From NCBI RefSeq assembly GCF_014638915.1, contig NZ_BMFQ01000003.1, forward strand, positions 682,001 through 746,000: a stretch of 64,000 nt of DNA, written 5' to 3'. The notes below the pieces were generated by a model. That model saw only the letters and a program-made list of their open reading frames with translations. It did no database searches and was not told where the DNA came from. Positions 30,090 to 38,282 of the stretch are shown here, in pieces. Origin of the DNA: Xanthomarina arctica. Lineage in GTDB: Bacteria; Bacteroidota; Bacteroidia; Flavobacteriales; Flavobacteriaceae. Each line of letters opens with the position of its first letter. Positions within the stretch are counted from its first letter, which is position 1. The position numbers and the translations under genes were made by a program.

Positions 30090-30855
30090 TGAGTTCAGTT
30101 TCGGTTGCTTCTATTAATTGCATTACTTGACCATTTAATCTGTTTAGCCTTTCCATATTTCTAATATTTCTTCGATAATCTATTTTTAATATGTTACGTG
30201 CTGTTGGTGATTGTAATAATTGTATTAATTGTTTTCTAGCTTCTTCTTTATTTTGATAAGAAGCTAAATCACCTTCATAGCTAAACTCATATATATTTTG
30301 ATTATAACGCCAATAATTATCCTCTATATCTACTGCGCGATTTTGTGTTCCTTCAAAACCCTTAATATTTGGAATAATAAAAGTATAATAGATTTTAAAA
30401 CGTTCTATTAAATCCTCGTACTTACCAAAATTTGTAATTCCGGAACTTTCTATTTTTTTAAATGTGGAAGTACTAAAAGGAACTTCTGAATAGAATGTTT
30501 CCAGACTTTTTTCTAAACTATCTATAGTTAATGCGTTGTAATCTGTTAATGCCAAGAATGATTTGGTAGTCTTAATCCGTCTTTTAGCGAGATTTATTGA
30601 GTTATTTACACTTAAAGTGTCGTTTTTCAAATCTTTAATTATTTCTGTTAAATAACTTTTTAACTTGATGTTATTGATGCGATTTTCATTCCAATTATTT
30701 ATTTGAAGCGCAATCAGGATTCCAATAACAACGAGGATGATTTCGCCAATGGCGTATTTGAAGTATTTCGAGGTTTTCGAGCCTGACGAAGCTTTAGCGA
30801 AGGTTGGTTTTTCCATGAGTAATGATTTCCTGATATGTCTAAAGAATTTTATCAT
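30082..30855 (-). CDS. DUF6090 family membrane protein with small N-terminal insertion (copy 3)
   Basis: I choose the ATG at 30855 (257 residues, MIKFFRHIRKSLLM) because every other copy begins this way; the frame is open for 27 more codons upstream but runs through a palindromic spacer. Residues 17-29 (PTFAKASSGSKTS) replace the short linker seen in the other copies and are encoded by 30769-30807, with Ala/Ser-rich sequence. The membrane helix is at about 34-52, followed by NNWNENR, then a helical domain. It overlaps copy 2 by 8 bp. Function unknown. Confidence 0.85.
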   Translation of the reverse strand: MIKFFRHIRKSLLMEKPTFAKASSGSKTSKYFKYAIGEIILVVIGILIALQINNWNENRINNIKLKSYLTEIIKDLKNDTLSVNNSINLAKRRIKTTKSFLALTDYNALTIDSLEKSLETFYSEVPFSTSTFKKIESSGITNFGKYEDLIERFKIYYTFIIPNIKGFEGTQNRAVDIEDNYWRYNQNIYEFSYEGDLASYQNKEEARKQLIQLLQSPTARNILKIDYRRNIRNMERLNRLNGQVMQLIEATETELND

Positions 30856-30877
30856 AGTTTTAAATTGAGTAAGGTTA

Positions 30878-30935
30878 AGTCCGTAAACGGCTATCTTCAC
30901 CAAATGCCCACTGGACATTCGATTTTGCTTAGGCA
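30878..30935. repeat. spacer with two palindromes between DUF885-like gene and DUF6090 copy 3
   Basis: Two imperfect inverted repeats are adjacent: AAATGCCCACTGGACATT and ATTTTGCTTAGGCAAAAT. The first has the same plan as AAATGTACACTGTACATTT in the tandem repeat after yidD. The spacer could be a stabilising or insulating hairpin or an inserted short repeat. Confidence 0.6.
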
Positions 30936-30962
30936 AAATTTTGTTTCGATAATCTGAAGATT

Positions 30963-32636
30963 TTAATCATTAATAATAGATTCTAAATGTTTCTTTTCTC
31001 CTGTCATTTGCCAATGTCCTAGAGATGTTGGTATGCTACCAATACTGTTTAGTGTATCGAAAAAATCTTTGATTTTAAATTCGTTTCCATTAAGTTCTTG
31101 TATTCGTGCATAATCTGCCATAGCAGCTTCTAATAAATACTTTCCAGTAATATAACTGGTGCCGTAACCAGGTTGACGTAAGTACAAATGCTGCTCGAAA
31201 ATAAGAAGCTCTTTTTCAGTTTTCATCCAACCTCTTGGTGTATACTCACTGTGAATGCCACCAGCTTCTTCCATGGTCATATCGTTAGAGTGTGCATATA
31301 ATGAGCCTAATCCTCGTGCAGCACGCTGTGCTATCATGATATAGACGATTTCTTTGGTTCGTGGACTGTCGTCATACAACCCAGCTTGCATAAACATCTC
31401 TTCAACAGCTGTGGCTGTACCTTCGTTTCTTGAATCGAATATGTTATAGAGTAAAGGTTCTCGTCTAATCTCGCTTTTGTGTGGCTCATTATCCATACGT
31501 GCTAATTCAAACCAATGATAAAAGTGTGAGTATAATGGTCGCGCATCATAGTGTTGTCCAATCGAGAAAAAATTACGTTCCTCTTTTGGAATATATTCGC
31601 CTAAGTGCTCGCGTAGTGCAGAATCGAAATAAGGTTTTACAGTTACAATATCTTGGTCCTCTAAAAAGTTCATTAAACTTACTGCTGAAGCTTCAGCCAT
31701 TTTGTTATAAGCTTCTGGTGAATTAGCATCTTTAAGTTCAGGAAGGCCTCTATTTCTATGTTCCTCAAGTTTTAATGCTGTCCAAGCACGAGCGAGTTCT
31801 CGTTTCAAAATCATAACTTCGTCATCCCAAGTTAATGGCACCAAATGAACATTTTGTAAATACCAAGTATAATTGTCTTTTCCTATTCCAGATGGACCCG
31901 TTTTTGAATTCCCTTCTTTTTGTAACCATGAAACAAAATTATTTGTAGATGCAATGGCTTGATCAATAACTTCAATTATTTCAGCATCCTCTTTTATCCC
32001 TTTCATTTCTTTAAGTTGTGCAAGTTCATAACTTTGATATTCAATATCCCTAATGCCTGTAATCCATAAATCTTTAGCATTGCCTGCTAAGTTTAGTTGT
32101 GCTTGTGTGTTTAATGGACGAATGACTTTTAGCTCAGAAATGAACTTAGCTCTGGCTTCTGGAGATAACGGAAAATTATACTTCCATACTTCAAGAATGC
32201 CATGGTTTGTTGGTCCTTCGTGTGCTGGAACATCACTTCTATACATCCAAATAGCTTTGTAATACGCAGGATCGCGAACCCAAGGTTTTAATATGTTATT
32301 ATTAAAATCGTAACCGTTCATTTCGGCCCAAACAATCATCCAATCTACTTGGTTTGCTATAGACCAATTTGACGTGTCAATCGTTTTTAATTGGTTTTGA
32401 AGTTCTTTAAACTCAGGCCAACGTTTGTAGAAGGTTGCTTTCGTGTAATCTGGTGCGCCATCAAGTTTTGGAGGGTTTTCAAAAGCACGCCATTCCTTAA
32501 ATAGCTTTACTAAATCGTCATAACTATTGGTATTATAAGTTTGTGTATCAGTCTGTATAGCATTTTCTGATTTTTCTTTTGTATTACAGCTACATACTAA
32601 AAAACTGATGCTTAGGATAACTAATAAATGTTTCAT
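30963..32636 (-). CDS. large lipoprotein, probably DUF885-related
   Basis: The 557-residue product has a lipoprotein signal ending FLVCSC|NTKEK. The body is helical, with motifs such as YTWYLQNVHLVPLTWDDE, and ends with a helical region around YLRQPGYGTSYITGKYLLE. This layout resembles the DUF885 family. The zinc-type HExxH or HEGxPGH signature expected of that family's peptidase-like members is not visible; the corresponding region reads DSRNEGTATAVEEMFMQAG. It may therefore be a non-metallic or inactive relative. It sits in the middle of the DUF6090 cluster on the same strand. Confidence 0.6.
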   Translation of the reverse strand: MKHLLVILSISFLVCSCNTKEKSENAIQTDTQTYNTNSYDDLVKLFKEWRAFENPPKLDGAPDYTKATFYKRWPEFKELQNQLKTIDTSNWSIANQVDWMIVWAEMNGYDFNNNILKPWVRDPAYYKAIWMYRSDVPAHEGPTNHGILEVWKYNFPLSPEARAKFISELKVIRPLNTQAQLNLAGNAKDLWITGIRDIEYQSYELAQLKEMKGIKEDAEIIEVIDQAIASTNNFVSWLQKEGNSKTGPSGIGKDNYTWYLQNVHLVPLTWDDEVMILKRELARAWTALKLEEHRNRGLPELKDANSPEAYNKMAEASAVSLMNFLEDQDIVTVKPYFDSALREHLGEYIPKEERNFFSIGQHYDARPLYSHFYHWFELARMDNEPHKSEIRREPLLYNIFDSRNEGTATAVEEMFMQAGLYDDSPRTKEIVYIMIAQRAARGLGSLYAHSNDMTMEEAGGIHSEYTPRGWMKTEKELLIFEQHLYLRQPGYGTSYITGKYLLEAAMADYARIQELNGNEFKIKDFFDTLNSIGSIPTSLGHWQMTGEKKHLESIIND

Positions 32637-32686
32637 TGGTTGGTTTCGTTTTATTTACTATTCTAGGTATGCATTAATTCCTTGTT

Positions 32687-32898
32687 TTAACATAGAGATT
32701 TTTTAAGTGCCACTTTTTTTATTTCGGCACTATGATTTCGAAAAGATCCTCTGTGCTTAATCATATTTATATAAATAGTATCATTTAGCAATTCTTTATA
32801 ATTCGTTGGAATGGCTTCAAAAAAAATTGGATTGAGGATTTCTATTTCTAATTTTGTTCCATAAGGTTATATCGTATTTTTCTAGAGAATTTAATCAT
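32687..32898 (-). pseudogene. internally deleted DUF6090 gene
   Basis: The ATG at 32896-32898 overlaps the end of DUF6090 copy 4 and gives MIKFSRKIRYNLMEQN followed by a stop. In another frame, an open stretch of about 56 codons follows directly (LEIEILNPIFFEAIPTN, then NMIKHRGSF and AEIKKVALKK) and ends at 32687. That stretch looks like the C-terminal part of a DUF6090 protein. The TGKY-membrane-helix-NNWNE segment and most of the middle are missing. The simplest reading is a fifth paralogue lost by an internal deletion with a frameshift. Confidence 0.7.
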
Positions 32899-33619
32899 GC
32901 TGTTTTAGCTCTTTATCTATCATTTGAATAACTTCTTCAATTTCCTTATTTATTCTTTTGCAAGCTTCTATTCCATTTTTCCGAAAATACATGTTGTTAT
33001 TTAAAATATTTATAAACTCGTCGTTTGTTTTTAAGGCTTCAAAATCATTAGGTCTTGCAAGATTATTCTCGATATTATATCGAATATGTTTTTCGGAAAA
33101 CGGGATGGTCACATTTTCAGCTCGTGCCCATTCTAATCTATCAAAATCGTCTACAAGCCAAGCAAAAGCAGATTCATATATATAGGTAATGCCATTTTTA
33201 ATACTATCGTTTTGGATAATATCCAAACCCTTCGTTTTTAAAGTTTCATAGTCTATATAAGTCAAATAAGGACTCGCCCAAGTTGAAATATATATAAAAG
33301 ATGAATCTAGTTCTATGTTATATGGCAAATCTTGATCTATATAATGAAGGATGCGTTTGTAATGTTTTATTTGTTCCTCATCCCTATTTACAACCCTATC
33401 TAACTTACTTTTAGAATCTATAAGATTGCTTTTAATATTTTGAAGGATAGCATGTTCTACAGTTCTTAATTTTCTGTCTTCATTCCAGTTATTAATTTGT
33501 AATGCAATCAAAATCCCAATAACTACAAGCACAATTTCACCTATAGCGTATTTAAAGTACTTGCCTGTTTTTCCTGTTTCCATGAGGTTACGTCTTATAT
33601 GTCTAAAGAATTTAATCAT
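32891..33619 (-). CDS. DUF6090 family membrane protein (copy 4)
   Basis: A 242-residue paralogue: MIKFFRHIRRNLMETG, TGKYFKYAIGEI, a membrane helix at about 25-42, and NNWNEDR. A helical C-terminal domain is rich in Tyr, Asp and Asn and ends DKELKQHD. It starts 3 nt after the stop codon of the channel-like gene, so the two are surely cotranscribed. Its stop codon overlaps the start of the degenerate copy. Function unknown. Confidence 0.85.
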   Translation of the reverse strand: MIKFFRHIRRNLMETGKTGKYFKYAIGEIVLVVIGILIALQINNWNEDRKLRTVEHAILQNIKSNLIDSKSKLDRVVNRDEEQIKHYKRILHYIDQDLPYNIELDSSFIYISTWASPYLTYIDYETLKTKGLDIIQNDSIKNGITYIYESAFAWLVDDFDRLEWARAENVTIPFSEKHIRYNIENNLARPNDFEALKTNDEFINILNNNMYFRKNGIEACKRINKEIEEVIQMIDKELKQHD

Positions 33620-33622
33620 TAC

Positions 33623-35386
33623 TTATACTAGAATTTGATTGATTAATGCCACTATAAAAATGCTTAATAAAAACCAGCCTAAGAAGCCTTGAAAAATACA
33701 AATGTATTTAGCCAAGCCACGTGTTGGTATCGTTCCAAAACCTAAAGTCACAAAACTATTAACGCTTAAAGTGATAGCATTGAAAAAACTAATAAAAAAC
33801 CCTTTTGCTAATGACAGAAAGGGTCTAACATAGCCTTTCTCGTTTTTTTCTATAAAGGTGTTAAAATCTGCTACTAATTTTTGCTTGGAAGAAACATCCC
33901 AATCTGATGGGAAAAAAAAATAAATAATACTAAAGAAGATAATTATCCAGAGTGAAGCTGTCATGGCTTGTGCTGGATCTGTGCCATGTTTGGTGTAAAC
34001 ACTCAATAATTTATTAAGATATAATTGGAAGAAGTTGGTTGTGCCACCATCTGTTTTATATAGATATTCATAGCGATTTAAATGCAAGCCTTTCATGTCC
34101 AGAAATACATCGTTCGCATCGTCCAGATTGCCATAGTTTTTATAAACTTCTAAAAGCCTGCTGTGTGATCCTAAAAGATGAAAAAAGCTTTTTGAGTCTT
34201 GTAATTCGGTTTCTGAAATGCCTCGATAAGGTGTAGAAAAAATAGTAGGTTGCCAGACTAACTTCCCTTTTAAATCCTTCCAATTAACATTGACAATATT
34301 TTGAGGCGTCGATGGCATGGAAGCTCCCATACTCACTGTAGTAAAAACATTATTGTCTAATTCAAAATTATCGCTTACAATAGAAGATAAAATTAGAGGT
34401 GTTTGAAACGTGTTTTTTACTACCTCCATTTTATTGGACTTTTGCCCAAAAATAACTGGAACAGATGCTGTACTATCTATAAAGGTATTGCCTTTTATAT
34501 TCAAGGTGTTTATGGTACGATCGTTAGACATGATGGCTAATAAATAATTACCTTTAATAGCATGATCCCTATTTATAAATTCACTGTCGGTCGAGTCTAA
34601 TTGGGTATTAAATCTGTCTTCAGTTGAATACCAATTATTATCTTCTGGAATTTTAGGAAGTTGAAAAGTATTACTAATTATATCAAACTTTTTAGTTTCA
34701 ACTTCCGTAATTTCTACAATGCCTAATTGATTATTAATTATCTTGATTTCACCTGGTTTAATAGCCCAAAGTTGCAGGAAGTCGATATGACTATTTTGTA
34801 CAAAAATTCTGGGTGAAACTACAGATTCGTTCCCTATCCATAAATGATTGATATCAACAGCACCAAAATAGGTGACGAAATTATTGAACCAAATCATAAA
34901 CATTTGGTCTGCCTTAATATTTACAAACACTAATCTTGAAGAATTGAATACTTCATCTTCGATATCGGAATAGATTTTTAAACTTAATTGGACATCATTT
35001 GAAAAATGAAAATTTTTAATTGTAATTCGTGGATCCAATATAGATAAATCTTCAATTAATCCATTTATTTCTAAAGCACACCTAATATTAAAAATAGAAT
35101 CGTTTACTAAATAACGTTTGGCATCTGGATATTTTTTAATTATTGCTCGAGGGTCAATAATTTCATTGTCGTAATTTTTAAGACTGAATTCATAAAAACT
35201 ACCAGAAGGTTTTAACGTGTCGTTTTCTGTTAATGAAAGCGCTTGGTAAAAAACATCTATAAGTGGTGTTTTTTGTTGTGCAAATCCATTGTTACTTATA
35301 AACAGTAGTATTAATAAACAAGAAGTTAGAGGCTTTAAAGTGTATTTACTAAAAGCACAATAGAAGACACAGAAGTATGTATTCAT
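33623..35386 (-). CDS. exported repeat domain fused to K+-channel-like pore
   Basis: I start at the ATG at 35386 (587 residues); a longer frame begins only with TTG at 35410 inside a TTGG repeat. Residues about 15-40 form a signal peptide or membrane anchor ending NNGFAQQ. About 40-460 is an exported region with many short Asn/Asp-rich strands (IKGNTFIDS, VVKNTFQTP, LDNNVFTTV), which looks like a right-handed beta-helix. A membrane helix at about 475-493 is followed by a loop, a pore-like helix and TLGFG at 547-551, then a final membrane helix. TLGFG corresponds to the TVGYG filter of K+ channels. It is the first gene of the cluster. The ion and trigger are unknown. Confidence 0.7.
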   Translation of the reverse strand: MNTYFCVFYCAFSKYTLKPLTSCLLILLFISNNGFAQQKTPLIDVFYQALSLTENDTLKPSGSFYEFSLKNYDNEIIDPRAIIKKYPDAKRYLVNDSIFNIRCALEINGLIEDLSILDPRITIKNFHFSNDVQLSLKIYSDIEDEVFNSSRLVFVNIKADQMFMIWFNNFVTYFGAVDINHLWIGNESVVSPRIFVQNSHIDFLQLWAIKPGEIKIINNQLGIVEITEVETKKFDIISNTFQLPKIPEDNNWYSTEDRFNTQLDSTDSEFINRDHAIKGNYLLAIMSNDRTINTLNIKGNTFIDSTASVPVIFGQKSNKMEVVKNTFQTPLILSSIVSDNFELDNNVFTTVSMGASMPSTPQNIVNVNWKDLKGKLVWQPTIFSTPYRGISETELQDSKSFFHLLGSHSRLLEVYKNYGNLDDANDVFLDMKGLHLNRYEYLYKTDGGTTNFFQLYLNKLLSVYTKHGTDPAQAMTASLWIIIFFSIIYFFFPSDWDVSSKQKLVADFNTFIEKNEKGYVRPFLSLAKGFFISFFNAITLSVNSFVTLGFGTIPTRGLAKYICIFQGFLGWFLLSIFIVALINQILV

Positions 35387-35441
35387 TTCGTTGGTTGGTT
35401 GGTTGGTCAATGTCTAAAGATAGTTATTTTTTAAATGTAAA

Positions 35442-35465
35442 AAACCAGCTGGTTAGCTGGTTTTC
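35442..35465 (-). terminator. terminator-like hairpin between asnB and the channel gene
   Basis: The stem AAACCAGCT/AGCTGGTTT has a GGTT loop (AACC on the minus strand) and is followed on the minus strand by T residues. It would end asnB transcription, about 210 nt after its stop, before the channel operon begins. Confidence 0.7.
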
Positions 35466-35524
35466 AATTATTTAATTTATGACGCCTAATCTTTGAATAT
35501 TATAAAATGTGTTTTCATGAAAAG

Positions 35525-35589
35525 ATCCCGAAATGCATCGAGATTAATTCGGTTTTACTAAATTTTCTACGACTGCGTCTTGTTGAATA
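35525..35589. repeat. truncated dispersed palindrome after asnB
   Basis: The copy starts GATCCCGAAATGCATCG and runs through AAATTTTCTACGACTGCGTCTTG, then loses the right arm. It is a near repeat of the complete element 79 bp away at 35604. Confidence 0.75.
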
Positions 35590-35603
35590 ATTACTTTCAA
35601 ACG

Positions 35604-35682
35604 ATCCCGATATGCATCGGGATTAATTCAGCTAACTAAATTTTCTACGACTGCGTCTTGAAAATTTAGAGCTTCATTAATA
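35604..35682. repeat. complete dispersed palindrome at the asnB 3' end
   Basis: A short hairpin GATCCCGATATGCATCGGGAT is followed by a long hairpin. Its arms run from ATTAATTCAGCTAACTAAATTTT to GAAAATTTAGAGCTTCATTAAT, with ACGACTGCGT between. The right arm overlaps the asnB stop codon. Confidence 0.8.
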
Positions 35683-37341
35683 TGCATCTGCATGCACTTT
35701 TGCAACAGCTCTTCCAGAAGGGTCGTTCATGTTTTTAAATGCCTCATCCCATTCTAAAGCGATTTTTGTACTACAAGCCACACTGGCTTCTTGAGGCACA
35801 GATAAAGCCGCTGTATCACTTGGAAAATGTTCAGTAAAAATAGAACGATAGTAAAACTCCTCTTTACTTGTTGGCGTTTGAATAGGAAATTTGTATTTCG
35901 CATTTGCCAATTGTTCGTCGGTTACTTCTTTAGCTACCACTTCTTTTAGTGTGTCAATCCAACTATAACCAACTCCATCACTAAACTGTTCTTTTTGTCT
36001 CCAGGCAATTTCTAGTGGAATTACATCTTCAAACGCTTTTCTTAGCACCCATTTTTCCATGCGTTCTCCATTGATCATTTTATCTTGAGGATTGATGCGC
36101 ATAGCCACATCCATAAATTCTTTATCTAAAAATGGCACACGCCCTTCAATTCCCCAAGCTGCTAAACTTTTGTTTGCTCTTAAACAATCGTATTGATGAA
36201 GTTTACTTAATTTTCTAACCGTTTCTTCGTGAAATTCTTGTGCATTTGGCGCTTTATGAAAATACAAATAACCTCCAAAAAGTTCATCTGCACCTTCACC
36301 AGATAATACCATTTTAATTCCCATCGATTTAATAACTCTTGCCATTAAATACATAGGTGTGCTAGCTCTAATAGTGGTTACATCGTAAGTTTCTAATTGA
36401 TAGATCACATCTTTTATAGCATCTAAACCTTCTTGAATTGTAAATTTTATTTCATGATGAACTGTTCCAATATGATCTGCCACTTTTTTTGCAGCTATTA
36501 AATCTGGAGAACCTTCTAGTCCTACAGAAAAACTATGAAGTTGTGGCCACCAAGCTTCAGAAGTGTCATCGCTTTCAATACGTTTTTGTGAATATTTTTT
36601 CGCAATTGCAGATGTAATAGAAGAATCTAAACCACCAGAAAGTAAAACCCCATAAGGCACATCGCTCATTAATTGTCTATGAACAGCCGCTTCTAGCGCG
36701 TCTTTAATATTTGCTATACTCGTTTCGTTATCTTTTACTGCATCGAATTCAGTCCACTCACGTTTATACCATTTCACGAATTTTCCATCTGTACTAGACA
36801 TATAATGTCCTGGCGGAAATAATTCAATTTTAGAGCAAACACCTTCAAGTGCTTTTAATTCTGAAGCTACGTAAAAAGTCCCATTTTCATCCCAACCAAT
36901 ATATAAAGGAATAATTCCCATATGATCTCTGGCAATAAAATAGCTATCATTTTCAACATCGTAAATAGCAAATCCAAAAATGCCATTCATATCATCTAAA
37001 AATTCAACTCCTTTTTCTTTATATAATGCTAAAATAACTTCACAATCGCTTTCAGTTTGAAAGTTATAAGCCGTTTTTAATTGTTTTCTTAACTCTCTAT
37101 GGTTGTAAATTTCACCATTGGCAGCAAGAATAAGTTTTTTATCTTCACTCAATAAAGGCTGTTTTCCTGAAGCTGGATCTACAATAGCCAAACGTTCATG
37201 AGCCATGATTACTTTATCATTACTATAAATACCGCTCCAATCTGGACCTCTATGACGAATCTTTTTAGCCATTTCTAATATTTGAGGTCTTAATTCCTCA
37301 GCGGTTTCTTTTAAATCGAATGCACATACAATGCCACACAT
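35677..37341 (-). CDS. asnB: asparagine synthase B (glutamine-hydrolysing)
   Basis: AsnB makes asparagine from aspartate, ATP and glutamine-derived ammonia. The 554-residue length matches E. coli AsnB. Cys2 of MCGIVCAFD is the glutaminase nucleophile, HRGPD and AANGEIYNH belong to the same domain, and the synthetase domain has the PP-loop LSGGLDSS and the LSGEGADELFGGY motif. It is monocistronic. Its stop codon is overlapped by a dispersed palindrome. Confidence 0.97.
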   Translation of the reverse strand: MCGIVCAFDLKETAEELRPQILEMAKKIRHRGPDWSGIYSNDKVIMAHERLAIVDPASGKQPLLSEDKKLILAANGEIYNHRELRKQLKTAYNFQTESDCEVILALYKEKGVEFLDDMNGIFGFAIYDVENDSYFIARDHMGIIPLYIGWDENGTFYVASELKALEGVCSKIELFPPGHYMSSTDGKFVKWYKREWTEFDAVKDNETSIANIKDALEAAVHRQLMSDVPYGVLLSGGLDSSITSAIAKKYSQKRIESDDTSEAWWPQLHSFSVGLEGSPDLIAAKKVADHIGTVHHEIKFTIQEGLDAIKDVIYQLETYDVTTIRASTPMYLMARVIKSMGIKMVLSGEGADELFGGYLYFHKAPNAQEFHEETVRKLSKLHQYDCLRANKSLAAWGIEGRVPFLDKEFMDVAMRINPQDKMINGERMEKWVLRKAFEDVIPLEIAWRQKEQFSDGVGYSWIDTLKEVVAKEVTDEQLANAKYKFPIQTPTSKEEFYYRSIFTEHFPSDTAALSVPQEASVACSTKIALEWDEAFKNMNDPSGRAVAKVHADAY

Positions 37342-37634
37342 AGTCTTTATTTTTTATTGATACTTATTTTAAATAGTTAAGCAAAATTGAACTAATTATT
37401 GTAAATATGAAACATATAATCATAAAACTGTTACAATTTAAAATCAAATAGACTTATTTAGTGCCTATTTGTAGTTTTTATGGATGATTTATTTTTATTT
37501 TCATCCAAATTGTAAATTTTAACATATCCTTCCGACAAATATTAAGACGATTCTAATATTTTTAAACTTTAACAAAATAAATCCTAAAACTTTGGTGGAA
37601 TCTCAAGGTAATTTAGGAGATAAAAACACATTCT

Positions 37635-38168
37635 ATGAAAAAATCAACTTTAATTTCAACTTTAGCATTTTCACTTGTCATGCTATTATCAACAACCTTA
37701 TCTGCACAAACTTACAGCGATTTAGACAAAAGCCCGTTAGATGCGGCGTCATTTCCTAGTAGTTACAAAGTTTCAGAGAAACAAGTAAAAGTAATTTATA
37801 GTAGACCACAATTAAAAGGAAGAGACGTTGCAACTTTAGCTCCAGATGGTAAAGTATGGAGAACTGGCGCAAACGAAGCTGTGGAGATTACTTTTTACCA
37901 AGACAAAATGTTTGGAGACAAAAAAGTAAAAGCAGGTACTTATACTATGTACACTATTCCAAATGAAGCTGAATGGACTATAATACTAAACTCAGATTTA
38001 AATGCGTGGGGATCTTATTCTTACAACGAAGCTAACGATATTGCTAGAGTAACAGTACCAGTTACTCAAGACGAGGAATCTTTAGAAGCTTTTTCTATGG
38101 CTTTTGATGACGATGGAACAATGTACATGGGTTGGGACACTTTAAGAGTTGCAGTGCCAATCAAATAA
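37635..38168 (+). CDS. DUF2911 exported protein
   Basis: A 177-residue protein with a signal peptide (about 1-24, ending TLSAQ) and the DUF2911 domain: VIYSRPQLKGRDV, GKVWRTGANEAVEITF, AGTYTMYTIP and WTIILNSDLNAWG. The family is common in Bacteroidota and has no known function; the domain is small, beta-rich and probably periplasmic. It is divergent from asnB across a 293-bp gap and is followed by a bidirectional terminator. Confidence 0.88.
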   Translation: MKKSTLISTLAFSLVMLLSTTLSAQTYSDLDKSPLDAASFPSSYKVSEKQVKVIYSRPQLKGRDVATLAPDGKVWRTGANEAVEITFYQDKMFGDKKVKAGTYTMYTIPNEAEWTIILNSDLNAWGSYSYNEANDIARVTVPVTQDEESLEAFSMAFDDDGTMYMGWDTLRVAVPIK

Positions 38169-38200
38169 ATTCAGAGTTTTAAGTTTAGAATTCAAAAAAT

Positions 38201-38240
38201 AAAAAATGTTCCATAGCTTAAATGCTTTGGAACATTTTTT
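38201..38240. terminator. bidirectional terminator between DUF2911 and queE
   Basis: Perfect 13-bp arms AAAAAATGTTCCA and TGGAACATTTTTT surround a 14-base loop. A and T runs on both sides allow it to serve both convergent genes. Confidence 0.9.
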
Positions 38241-38282
38241 ATTCTTGTAAAATTAAACCTCATCCCTAATACCTCATGCCTT

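Noticed and set aside
28583-35410. Anti-phage defence island
   Set aside because: No nuclease, toxin, NTPase or nucleotide-signalling domain is visible; only membrane and exported proteins are present.
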